Origin: Fimbriimonadales bacterium
Lineage (GTDB): Bacteria > Armatimonadota > Fimbriimonadia > Fimbriimonadales > Fimbriimonadaceae
Length of the DNA stretch: 54,548 nt
Assembly (NCBI GenBank): GCA_026418055.1
Contig: JAOACB010000015.1
Location: forward strand, 1-54,548
Direction: 5' to 3'
Shown piece after piece: positions 8,730 through 16,907 of the stretch (position 1 is its first letter; the number at the start of each line of letters is the position of its first letter). The notes under the pieces were generated by a model that made no database searches, had not been told where the DNA came from, and saw only the letters and a list, made by a program, of their open reading frames with translations. The position numbers and the translations under genes were made by a program.

Positions 8730-9509
8730 TCAGAACCTCAGCAGAGACTCGTACACGTTCAGCGGGTTGCCCGAACCGAACAGGGTGGCACCGATCACCC
8801 CGGCGAGGATGAGGAGCAGAAGAAACAGCTTGCCCAAGTCTTGCCCCACGACGCTCCCTAGCATCGTGGGCTCGCGGGTCAGATAGGCGGAGCAGGCGAA
8901 CAGCTCCTCCACCATCACGACGTAGTCGCAGGAGGCCACGAAGAAGGGGATCTGGTAGTAGTCCGACGTGCCCGCGATCTGCATGCAGCCTGCGATCTGG
9001 CCGCCCTCGGAGTACAGAAGCGACGTGTAGTCGTACGCGCCGAACAGGAAGCAGCTCGAGACCTTCTCATCGACGAGGAGCTGCGTGGTACCCAGCGCCG
9101 TCAGGTCTCCGGCTGGAGAAATGAAGCGCACCTCCGACCAATTGGCCAACTCGGGCCTGCCAGCCGCTGCGAAGGACGCTTTGATCACGTCCTCCCAGAT
9201 CGGCACCATCACGGGCATGGCGGTGGTCACGAGGATGCGGTTCCCATACTTGGCGGCCGTCTTGCAGATGTGCTCCAAGATGCCGACCGCCGCGAGGGTC
9301 TGCACGTTGGTGAAGTCGGCGATGCCGCCGTGGAAGAGCAGCGGGCCACCCAGCTCGGCGGAGCGGCCGACCGCCTCCTCGATCGCGTTCAGACCTGGAA
9401 TCGGTCGGATGTACAGCTGCCGCCCTTTCCTGGCCGAGCCGATCTTCCACAGGACCAAGCCCGCGAAGACCACCATGAGGAGCAGAACCTGCCAGTTGGC
9501 GTTATCCAT
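8730..9509 (-). CDS. DUF6754-like membrane protein, first gene of membrane operon
   Basis: 259 aa. A helix at about 7-23 is followed by a soluble domain beginning near RPIPGLNAIEEAVGRS, and one or two helices near the C-terminus (LFLLLLILAGVIGATLF). The GLNAIEEAVGR and ILVTTAMP stretches recall the DUF6754 family as I remember it; I could not check this. I chose the ATG at 9509, which places the membrane helix at the N-terminus; the frame itself is open a little further. It begins a run of four membrane genes with gaps of 3, 1 and -4 bases. Confidence 0.78.
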   Translation of the reverse strand: MDNANWQVLLLMVVFAGLVLWKIGSARKGRQLYIRPIPGLNAIEEAVGRSAELGGPLLFHGGIADFTNVQTLAAVGILEHICKTAAKYGNRILVTTAMPVMVPIWEDVIKASFAAAGRPELANWSEVRFISPAGDLTALGTTQLLVDEKVSSCFLFGAYDYTSLLYSEGGQIAGCMQIAGTSDYYQIPFFVASCDYVVMVEELFACSAYLTREPTMLGSVVGQDLGKLFLLLLILAGVIGATLFGSGNPLNVYESLLRF

Positions 9510-9546
9510 GGAACGTCGACTCTCCGCAGCGCCGCAGGAACGCCCC

Positions 9547-9575
9547 AGTTTAGCGGATGGACCTTCTCCCCGCAA
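9547..9575 (-). promoter_or_regulatory. Candidate promoter for the membrane/hydrogenase operon
   Basis: On the minus strand TTGCGG (9575-9570) and TAAACT (9552-9547) are separated by exactly 17 bases, with the first ATG about 38 bases downstream. It lies in the only gap before a nine-gene co-directional run. Hexamer matches are modest (3/6 and 4/6). Confidence 0.35.
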
Positions 9576-9584
9576 GCGCGGAAG

Positions 9585-12278
9585 TCAAGGGGCGCCGAGG
9601 TACAGGATGGAGTGGCGCAAGCCGAACGACTTCACGAACCCGATGTCGTCGAAGTCGCCCATCGGCTCCTCCTCGATGCCCGTTCCGCGGTATCCGACGT
9701 GGATCTCCCCGTCCCGCTCGGGTCGGTCGTCGGCCCATCGGTAGGCGTAAAGGATGTCGCCGTCCCACCATGCCGCGTGAGGCGAGGACCGTGAGGTCGT
9801 CCACTCGTCGTACAGCATCTTCACCAGCCAGCCGTCCGACTTGTTTCGGTCGGCGATCTGGTGGGCCACGAAACAGACGGACCGTTCGTTGCCCCATTCG
9901 CCGCCTCTACCGAAGAAGTAGATGCGGCCCTCCCTCCCGGCTGCCTTCGAACCGTCGAAGAGGATCGTCGGCCTGCCGACGCCCCGGGCGCCTCCCCTCT
10001 CCCCCTCGACGAACACCGTGGGTCCCTGCACGAGGGCTCCGCTCCTCTGCAACATCCATCGCTGGACGGCCCAACGCCCTTGGAGCTGGCCACCCAAGTC
10101 GGCGAGGAACCCAAGGAGCAAATGGCCCGCGCGGGTGTCCTCGCAGAGGGTCACAGGCGAATTGGACTTCAGCGACCCGCCCGGCAACCTCCTCCAGCTC
10201 CCGTCGAGGGTCCAGAGCGTCGCCTCCTTGGAGGAGGCGGACCACAGCGCCGCGAACACCCTCCCCTTGACCAAGGCAACCGTCGGGACATCGTCGGCGT
10301 CGCCACCCATCGGCCGAGGTGCGCCGATCGCTTCGCCGCTCTCCTTGAGCCAAAGCCACTGCGGCCCGTTGGCGGTCGGGAACACGATCAGGAGCTTGCC
10401 CTCTGCGGCCACCCCGGCGGGATCTCCGATGGCACCCGCGGCGACGGCAAGGGGCTCGGACCAGCGCCTTCCCTCTCCCAAGCGTCGCAGTCCGATGACC
10501 CCAGGCTGAGTACCATCCAGAGGCGAAGTCTGCAAGGCCAGCATCCAGGCGTTCTTGCCCCTGGTGATCAGCCAGGGAGAACCGGCGGCCTTGCCCACAT
10601 GCTGCCGCACGCCAGCGGAGGTGCTGTAGCCGTAGTTGACGTCGGCTCGAACGCGCCTCTCGCCAAAAACTCCGTTCCAGTTCCAGTCGATCAGCGTGCG
10701 CTCTCCGTCGGCCTTCAGATTGAAGCGGTAGGGTCCCTTCGCCAGGAAGGCGACCTTCTCCAGCGGCAGGGGCAACACCTCATCGAGAGCGGTCTCCCTA
10801 AGGACGAGGTTCCCCAGCTCCCCCCGGCTGAACTGGATTCGGTCACGGCTGTCCTCGAATCCATAGGCGTAGGCGTAGTTCATGAGCGACGGGTAGATCG
10901 GACACCATGCTGGCTGCCAGAAGCCCGAGTGGTCCAAGCCAACCTGGTGGCCGAGCTCATGGGCGAACGTGGCCCAAAGGGTGCCTTCGCCGCCCCCGCA
11001 CCCCCCTCCATCGTCCAGCATCCCGGACTGCCCTCCGCCGCCAGCCGTGAGCTGCATCCAGTGGGCGATCCCTCGGTGGGCCATTGGCAGGCGGCGATCG
11101 CGGATCTCCCACCAAGGAAGTTGCTGTTCGGCCCTCGGGACAGGATCCTGCCAGACCGGGTGAAGCCGAATGCCGTATCGCCCGTAAAGCTCCGCCGCTC
11201 GGCGGATCTCGCGCTCCTGCATCGGGCGGTCGGTTCCTTCGAACGGCGCGAGGTAGCAGACCAGGTCGGGCAGGCGAGGATCGCACCCCAGTGCGGCCAG
11301 GTCGAGGCCACGAAAGCCGCGTGCCTCCCAACCATCCAGCAGGCCGTCTCCGTCCGTGTCGGAGTTCCGGGGATCGGTTCCCAGTCGCGTCTCCTCGCCA
11401 TCGGACAACCCATCTCGGTCGGGGTCGTCCTCTCCGGCGGACACCGCGCGGAGCAGCAGCACCTGATGGGCGGTGTGGCGCTCTGTCCCGTAGCGGAACA
11501 CCAAGACGTCCAGGTCGCCGTCGGCATCCACATCGCTCAGCCGCCGGATCTCCCGCGCCGGCGGCAAGCTGATTGCCGGCAACGGGACCTCGTTGCCTGC
11601 GGGATCCACGAGCCGGTCCGCCAGCGCCAGCCATCCCTCGTGGACCCCAGGGATCGAGCCCTTCGGCATTCGGAGATTCCGGAAGGGGAGGAACCGACCC
11701 TCCTCAGACCATCGTCCCACCTGACCATCCTCGCGAACGGCCCACTTGACGGACCCGTCCGTCGCCCAAACGAGGCCTTTTGGGAACGCGATCCGGCGCA
11801 CGGACCCTGAGCGGAGAGAGATCTCCGCGGCTGAGCCGCTCCGCCGGTCGACGAGAACCAGACGATGGCTGGGCTCTTCCAGAAAGAAAGGCTCAGCCCA
11901 CGAGCCGGGCACCGCGCGCCAGCGAAGCGTCCGCTCGAACCTGCCTTCGCCGCGTCCCGAGGCCAGATGGAGGTAGCCGTCGGCGAAGGCCGCGACGTCC
12001 GGCCCGGGACGGTCGTCGAACTCGCCCACCGCGGCGGCTCGAATGCCCGCCACGAAAGGATTGAGCCCTTGGAACGGCCGGCCGGCTTTCTGCCCGCCTT
12101 GGTTCAGGCTCGAATCGAGGATGCCGGGAGCCTCCGGAAACACCGCGAGCAGGTCACCGCGACGGTCTCCATTGAGATCCACGTTGAACGGAAGCCGGGG
12201 CGGCGCGGCGAACCCCAAGGCCCACGGCGTGGGAACGCAGAAAGTCGTCGGGAGGGCCAACGGGATCCAGGCCAACAT
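9585..12278 (-). CDS. Secreted metzincin-like metalloprotease with FG-GAP and calcium-binding repeats
   Basis: 897 aa with a hydrophobic N-terminus that looks like a signal peptide. FG-GAP/VCBS-like repeats follow (DLNGDRRGDLLAVF near 34-47; DVDADGDLDVLVF near 249-261). Thrombospondin type 3-like acidic calcium motifs lie at about 284-315 (DPDRDGLSDG, DTDGDGLLDG). The zinc site HELGHQVGLDH at 440-450 fits HExxHxxGxxH. The remaining ~440 residues read as a second propeller or repeat region. Probably an extracellular or surface calcium-dependent protease. A -10-like TAAAGT lies six bases before the ATG. Substrate unknown. Confidence 0.85.
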   Translation of the reverse strand: MLAWIPLALPTTFCVPTPWALGFAAPPRLPFNVDLNGDRRGDLLAVFPEAPGILDSSLNQGGQKAGRPFQGLNPFVAGIRAAAVGEFDDRPGPDVAAFADGYLHLASGRGEGRFERTLRWRAVPGSWAEPFFLEEPSHRLVLVDRRSGSAAEISLRSGSVRRIAFPKGLVWATDGSVKWAVREDGQVGRWSEEGRFLPFRNLRMPKGSIPGVHEGWLALADRLVDPAGNEVPLPAISLPPAREIRRLSDVDADGDLDVLVFRYGTERHTAHQVLLLRAVSAGEDDPDRDGLSDGEETRLGTDPRNSDTDGDGLLDGWEARGFRGLDLAALGCDPRLPDLVCYLAPFEGTDRPMQEREIRRAAELYGRYGIRLHPVWQDPVPRAEQQLPWWEIRDRRLPMAHRGIAHWMQLTAGGGGQSGMLDDGGGCGGGEGTLWATFAHELGHQVGLDHSGFWQPAWCPIYPSLMNYAYAYGFEDSRDRIQFSRGELGNLVLRETALDEVLPLPLEKVAFLAKGPYRFNLKADGERTLIDWNWNGVFGERRVRADVNYGYSTSAGVRQHVGKAAGSPWLITRGKNAWMLALQTSPLDGTQPGVIGLRRLGEGRRWSEPLAVAAGAIGDPAGVAAEGKLLIVFPTANGPQWLWLKESGEAIGAPRPMGGDADDVPTVALVKGRVFAALWSASSKEATLWTLDGSWRRLPGGSLKSNSPVTLCEDTRAGHLLLGFLADLGGQLQGRWAVQRWMLQRSGALVQGPTVFVEGERGGARGVGRPTILFDGSKAAGREGRIYFFGRGGEWGNERSVCFVAHQIADRNKSDGWLVKMLYDEWTTSRSSPHAAWWDGDILYAYRWADDRPERDGEIHVGYRGTGIEEEPMGDFDDIGFVKSFGLRHSILYLGAP

Positions 12279-12284
12279 GCCGGG

Positions 12285-12290
12285 ACTTTA
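12285..12290 (-). promoter_or_regulatory. -10-like hexamer, leaderless start of protease gene
   Basis: TAAAGT on the minus strand ends six bases before the ATG at 12278. There is no ribosome binding site in between, so the transcript would begin at or next to the start codon. It overlaps the 3' end of the FKBP gene. Confidence 0.35.
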
Positions 12291-12680
12291 CCTATCAGGT
12301 TGCTTGGGCCGAATGGACACCACCGTCAGGGACACGACCAGCCGGGTCCTCGGAGGAACGATCGGGGGAAGCCCGTCTTCGCCGTACGCCTCCTCCGGCG
12401 AAAGGAGGAACCTTCGCACTCCGCCGGATCGGACGCCTCGCACCGCAGCCTCCATCCATGGTTCGACTTCGCCGCCGCCGAGCAGAAAGGTGAAGGCCAG
12501 GCCGCGGCGTCGCGTATCCGCGAGCACGCGGCCGTCCGTGGTCTGAGCAACAATCTGTACGGTCACCACGTCGCCCGCCTGAGCCGCCGGCCCGCTTCCA
12601 GCTACAATTTCCTGGCTCGTGATCGGTCCGACCTGGGCAACGAGCCAAGCCCACGAGACCGCGGTCGCGAGGACCATCAT
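12288..12680 (-). CDS. FKBP-type peptidyl-prolyl isomerase, exported
   Basis: 130 aa. An N-terminal hydrophobic segment (VLATAVSWAWLVAQ) acts as signal peptide or anchor, then one FKBP domain: GDVVTVQIVAQTTDGRV, a GLAFTFLLGGGEVEPWMEAAVRG-type stretch matching the usual VIxGWxxg region, a LSPEEAYGEDG flap, and a strand at the end. It should catalyse proline isomerisation in exported proteins. Start is the first of two adjacent ATGs (12680). Divergent from the ribokinase gene with 45 bases between them; the protease gene follows. Confidence 0.85.
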   Translation of the reverse strand: MMVLATAVSWAWLVAQVGPITSQEIVAGSGPAAQAGDVVTVQIVAQTTDGRVLADTRRRGLAFTFLLGGGEVEPWMEAAVRGVRSGGVRRFLLSPEEAYGEDGLPPIVPPRTRLVVSLTVVSIRPKQPDR

Positions 12681-12725
12681 CAGATCCAGACGCGCGGCGA
12701 ACGAGAAAGGGGGCAGGAGGAGGCC

Positions 12726-13667
12726 ATGTCGAGAATCGTTGTGGTTGGTAGCGCCAACATCGACTTCGTCTTCCGGGTGGTCCGTTCGCCCAACGCCGGC
12801 GAGACGCTGAGCGGCGATGGATGGGCCGTGCATCCGGGCGGGAAGGGGGCGAACCAGGCGGTGGCCGCGGCGAAGCTGGGTGGGGACGTGTTGTTCGTCG
12901 CCAAAGCTGGCACGGACCCTCAAACGGAGGCGATGCTTGAGTCCTACCGCGCAGCCGGTCTGCGGACCCATGGAATCCTTCGGACCAACACGGTTCCGAC
13001 AGGCGCGGCATCCATCTGGGTCGACGCGTCCGGCCAAAACCGCATCATCGTCGTGGCGGGGGCGAACGGCGAGCTCCGCGCAGACGAGGTCCTTGCGGCC
13101 GCCGCCGGCTTCCGAGGGGCGGCGTACGCCCTGTTCCAGCATGAGACGCCCCGGGAAACGGTTGAGGAATCGATCCGCCAGATTCCGGAGGAAGTGCGCG
13201 TCGTGTTGAACCCCGCCCCAGCGAGGCACGTTTCCCCCGAGGCTCTCGCCCGACTATGGCTCGTCACGCCGAACGAATCGGAGGCGGAATCGATCACCGG
13301 CGTGCGGCCCTCCGACGAGGCATCTTGCGCCACCGCCTCAGCATGGTTTTTCGAGCGCGGCGTGGCGAACGTGGTCATCACGCTGGGGGAGAAGGGTTGC
13401 TGGGTTCAGTCGCGCGGCGAGCAGGGCGCTGTGGTGCCTGCTCCCACGGTGCCCGTCGTGGACACCACCGCCGCGGGAGACGCGTTCAACGGGGCTTTGG
13501 CGGTGTTCCTCGACGAAGGGCTTCCTTTGCGGACCGCTGCTCGCAGGGCCAACTGCGCGGCGGCTCTCTCGGTGACGAAACCGGGCGCCCAGCCGTCGTT
13601 GCCGTCCCGGGCCGATCTGGAACGCTTTCTGAGCGAGCTCGAACCCCGCTGGACGGAGAGGAACTAG
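12726..13667 (+). CDS. rbsK: Ribokinase, PfkB family
   Basis: 313 aa, typical length. Phosphorylates ribose to ribose 5-phosphate using ATP. N-terminal sugar-binding motif PGGKGANQAVAAAKLG at about 37-52; C-terminal PfkB signature DTTAAGDAF with the catalytic Asp at about 252. ATG at 12726 follows a strong purine-rich ribosome binding site (GCAGGAGGAGG). No ribose transporter is adjacent, so a salvage role is inferred. Other PfkB sugar kinases are possible, but the N-terminus is ribokinase-like. Its TAG stop shares the CTAG palindrome with the stop of the convergent ABC ATPase gene. Confidence 0.88.
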   Translation: MSRIVVVGSANIDFVFRVVRSPNAGETLSGDGWAVHPGGKGANQAVAAAKLGGDVLFVAKAGTDPQTEAMLESYRAAGLRTHGILRTNTVPTGAASIWVDASGQNRIIVVAGANGELRADEVLAAAAGFRGAAYALFQHETPRETVEESIRQIPEEVRVVLNPAPARHVSPEALARLWLVTPNESEAESITGVRPSDEASCATASAWFFERGVANVVITLGEKGCWVQSRGEQGAVVPAPTVPVVDTTAAGDAFNGALAVFLDEGLPLRTAARRANCAAALSVTKPGAQPSLPSRADLERFLSELEPRWTERN

Positions 13668-14548
13668 CCCAAGGGGTGCCAGCAGTCCACGCGGTGAGGC
13701 TCCCTCGTTGGCGCGGGAGGAACCTCGCGGCAACGGTCGTCGGCCCAAGGGCAACGGGGTGCGAACACACAGCCACGATGGGGGCGCGAGCCAGCCTCAC
13801 CGAAACCTCCAATCGGTAGCTCGCCGACCCGCTCCAAGCTCGGCACCGAGTCCAACAGCATCCGCGCATACGGGTGACGGGGTGCCGCGTACACCTCCTC
13901 GGCCGGACCCTCCTCGACCACCTTCCCGAGGTACAGCACCACGATGCGGTCGCACAGGAAACGCACGGTCGGCAGATCGTGGGAGATGTAGAGGACCGAG
14001 AATCCCAGTCTTCTCTGCTCCTCGCGGATCAGGTTGAGAATCTGAGACTGGATGCTGAGGTCGAGCGCCGCCGTTGGCTCGTCGCACAGCAGCAAGTCCG
14101 GCCGCAGCGACAAGGCGCGCGCGATGGCGGCCCTTTGGCGCTGTCCGCCGCTGAGCTCGTGCGGGTATCGGCACCCCAGCGATGGATCCAGGCCCACCTC
14201 GGTCAGCAGGGCGTCCACGTCGATCTTCTTGCGGTGGATGCGCGCGGGCTCGCCCACGCTTCTCCCGATGGTCCACCGGGGGTTCAGGCTGGCCGAAGGA
14301 TCCTGCCAAACCATGCCCAAACCCTCTGAGCCCCTCTCGGACCGGAAGACGACGCTGCCGTGGGAGGGCCGATCCAATCCCAGGATCACCCGGGCCAGCG
14401 TCGTCTTGCCGCACCCGGATTCTCCGACGAGCCCCACGGACTCGCCCGGTCGAATCTCCAGATCGACTCCGTCCAAAGCCCGGAACTTCCCTCCCGGCCC
14501 TTCGAACTCCACGACCAAGGACCGGACCTCGAGCAAAGGCTCGCTCAA
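13664..14548 (-). CDS. Oligopeptide/dipeptide ABC transporter ATP-binding protein (DppF/OppF type)
   Basis: 294 aa ATPase that powers peptide uptake. Walker A GESGCGKTT (about 42-50), signature LSGGQRQRAAIARAL, Walker B LLLCDEPTAALD, switch His in ISHDLP, and the C-terminal oligopeptide-transporter extension with a Cys pair (CVFAPRCPWADDRC) seen in DppD/DppF proteins. TTG at 14548 overlaps the nadK stop (TTGA), preceded by GGAGGGAGAAGG. No permease or binding-protein gene lies nearby, so the partner genes must be elsewhere. Last gene of the purL-TPR-nadK run. Confidence 0.9.
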   Translation of the reverse strand: MSEPLLEVRSLVVEFEGPGGKFRALDGVDLEIRPGESVGLVGESGCGKTTLARVILGLDRPSHGSVVFRSERGSEGLGMVWQDPSASLNPRWTIGRSVGEPARIHRKKIDVDALLTEVGLDPSLGCRYPHELSGGQRQRAAIARALSLRPDLLLCDEPTAALDLSIQSQILNLIREEQRRLGFSVLYISHDLPTVRFLCDRIVVLYLGKVVEEGPAEEVYAAPRHPYARMLLDSVPSLERVGELPIGGFGEAGSRPHRGCVFAPRCPWADDRCREVPPAPTREPHRVDCWHPLG

Positions 14549-15408
14549 CCGTCCTTCTCCCTCCAGATGCTGTGGCTCCAGAACAGCAGCGCGTTGAGCT
14601 TGCGGACGAAGTCTCGAGGATCGACCTGCACGAGCTTCGTCGTGCGACTGGACCGGGTGACGCGCACGCAATCTCCCCGCAGGATGTGCAGACGCGTGCG
14701 CCCGTCGGTCGTGAGCACCGCGTCGCCCCTGCTCACCACGTTGAGCTCCACCACCGCATCCGGTCGGAACACCAGCGATCTGCTGCTCAGGCTGTGGGGC
14801 GCGAGCGCCGTCATGACGAAGGCGCTCACGCTGGGATCCACGATGGGGCCGCCGGCGGACAGGTTGTAGGCCGTCGATCCCGTAGGAGTGGCCAGCAGAA
14901 CTCCGTCCGCAGGGTAGCTGGTCAGCTTCTCGCCATCCACCACCACTCGGAACACCATCATGCGGTCGGTCGCAGAGCGCTGGACCACCACCTCGTTGAG
15001 CGCGTGGAACGACGCGATGGAGTGGCCACCCCGCACGAGGTCCGCCTGCAGCATCATCCTCTCCTCGACCCCCAGCTCCCCCCGACCGAAAGCGGCGATC
15101 GCGTCCTCCGCCTGGGTGGGGTGGCACTGGGTGACGAACCCGAAGGTGCCATAGGCGACTCCCAGGATCGGTGTCCCGTAGGCGCTGCAGAGTTCCGCCG
15201 CCTTGATCAGGGTGCCGTCGCCTCCGAACGACAGCATGAGGTCGGCTTGGCCGAGCTCCGGTGGATCCACTCGCGGGCAGGGCAAAAGGTGCGCGGCATC
15301 CGCGTCGACTCCAACCTCGTGCCCGTGCGCTCGCAGCTTCGAGCACAGCTCCTGTGCCGCCGCGATGGCGTCTTCTCTGGCGGGGTTGGCTACGACGTGG
15401 ATGTGCAA
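14545..15408 (-). CDS. nadK: NAD kinase
   Basis: 287 aa. Phosphorylates NAD to NADP. The GGDGT motif is in LSFGGDGTLIKAA near residues 59-71, and the second conserved block ATPTGSTAYNLSAGGPIV is intact. Start ATG at 15408, five bases after the TPR gene's stop. NADP supply from this gene is relevant to the NADP-type hydrogenase in the same window, though they are not linked in one operon. Confidence 0.95.
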   Translation of the reverse strand: MHIHVVANPAREDAIAAAQELCSKLRAHGHEVGVDADAAHLLPCPRVDPPELGQADLMLSFGGDGTLIKAAELCSAYGTPILGVAYGTFGFVTQCHPTQAEDAIAAFGRGELGVEERMMLQADLVRGGHSIASFHALNEVVVQRSATDRMMVFRVVVDGEKLTSYPADGVLLATPTGSTAYNLSAGGPIVDPSVSAFVMTALAPHSLSSRSLVFRPDAVVELNVVSRGDAVLTTDGRTRLHILRGDCVRVTRSSRTTKLVQVDPRDFVRKLNALLFWSHSIWREKDG

Positions 15409-15413
15409 GCGAC

Positions 15414-16907
15414 CTACCCCGACTCCTTGAGGCGCTTCAGGTTCTTCTGGACCTCCGAATCCCTCGGATTTCGCCTCAGGGCGTCCTCCAAAACCTTGAT
15501 CGCCTCCGACTTCCGGTTCTTGCGCTCCAAAACGATCGACAGGTTCACTGCAGCGGGGGAGAACGAGGGGTTGACCGCGAGCGCCGCTCGGAAGCGCTGC
15601 TCGGCAGCGTCGAGCTGAGAGCGCCTCAGATGGTACAAGCCGACGCCGTTGAGCGCCTCAACGGACCTCGGGTTGTCCTGCAGGACGCGATCGTACTGCG
15701 CCTTGGCTGCTTCCGCGTCTCCATCCTGCCAGAGCGCGTTCGCAAGGTTCAGCCGCACCATCCAGTTCGTTGGGCTGACCCGAAGAACGTCGCGCCACTG
15801 CGCCACGGCGGAAGCACGGTCCCCCAGTTTCAGACAGGTCGCGGCGAGATTGAGCTTAGCCTGCACGCTCGCAGGGTTCAATCCTACCAGCTTCTGAAAG
15901 ACCACCTTCGCCTCCTCAAACTCCCCTCGCCGGTACCGCAACAGGCCGAGGTTGTTCAGGGCGTCCAGGTCGTTGGGCGCCAACTCGAGCGCACGCGTGT
16001 AGGCCGCGATCGCACCCTCTTGGTCGTTGTTCTGCGACCGCAGAACTCCAAGGTTGAACCAGAAGGTTGGACGCCCCGCCAGCCTCTCCGTCAACGACTC
16101 ATAGATGCCGAGCGCCTCCTTGCGCCGGTTGAGCCTCGTGTAGACGTCGGCGAGAGCGACGCGGAGGTCGTCGTTCTGTGGCTCGAGCCTCACCGCTCTG
16201 TCGAGGAAAGCCACCGCCTGCACCAGCTGCTGGGCCCGGATCAGCGACAAGCCCGCGTTCTTCAAGAAGACCGGGTTGTTCGGGGCCAGGTTCGCGGCCC
16301 GAACGAAGGACTGCGCGGACTTGACGTTGTCACCCAACGCCTCGTACGCCACGCCAAGGTTGTTGTGGACGTACGGATCGTCCCGCTTCAAGCTGGCAGC
16401 CTTCAGAAACGCCTCGACAGCTCCCTTGGCGTTCCGCTTCTTCAATCGGATGTTGCCGAGGTTGTACCATGGGTCGAACAGACTCGGCTTGGCCGCGACA
16501 ACCTGGGCGTACGTACGCTCGGCTGCGTCCAAATCCCCCACGCCCGCATACGCCGCCCCGAGGTTGTTCGCCACCTCCAAGTCCGAAGGCCGTGCCTTGT
16601 GAGCCCTCTCGAGCAAGGGCACGGCGTCCTTGGGGCGATCGGACCTCAGGTACAGGAAGCCCAACCAAGCCTGAACGTCGGTGTTGTCCGGTGCGCGCTC
16701 GCGCAGCTGCTCCAAGTCGCGCACGGCCTCGGCGAGGTTGCCCGCTCGGTACTTGGCGGCCGCGTCCATGACGCCCTTGTGCACCTCTTCGGGTGTCTGT
16801 GCCAACGCCAGGCTCGCGGCGAGAATCACCGCACACCAACAGCCTCTCGCGAACCGCGAGGGCTTCCACCTCCGGTCACCCACAGTTGCGGTACCTCCCA
16901 CGAACAC
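15414..16907 (-). CDS. Exported tetratricopeptide-repeat protein
   Basis: 497 aa. An N-terminal signal-like segment (CWCAVILAASLALAQ) is followed by about 11-12 TPR units running to the C-terminus, with the usual W..LG..y, N.P...A.L and A..Y..AL positions. A protein-interaction scaffold in the periplasm or on the envelope; no enzymatic domain. The GTG start shares one base with the TAG stop of purL (TAGTG). A GTG eight codons later would give a shorter signal peptide and is an alternative start. Confidence 0.85.
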   Translation of the reverse strand: MFVGGTATVGDRRWKPSRFARGCWCAVILAASLALAQTPEEVHKGVMDAAAKYRAGNLAEAVRDLEQLRERAPDNTDVQAWLGFLYLRSDRPKDAVPLLERAHKARPSDLEVANNLGAAYAGVGDLDAAERTYAQVVAAKPSLFDPWYNLGNIRLKKRNAKGAVEAFLKAASLKRDDPYVHNNLGVAYEALGDNVKSAQSFVRAANLAPNNPVFLKNAGLSLIRAQQLVQAVAFLDRAVRLEPQNDDLRVALADVYTRLNRRKEALGIYESLTERLAGRPTFWFNLGVLRSQNNDQEGAIAAYTRALELAPNDLDALNNLGLLRYRRGEFEEAKVVFQKLVGLNPASVQAKLNLAATCLKLGDRASAVAQWRDVLRVSPTNWMVRLNLANALWQDGDAEAAKAQYDRVLQDNPRSVEALNGVGLYHLRRSQLDAAEQRFRAALAVNPSFSPAAVNLSIVLERKNRKSEAIKVLEDALRRNPRDSEVQKNLKRLKESG

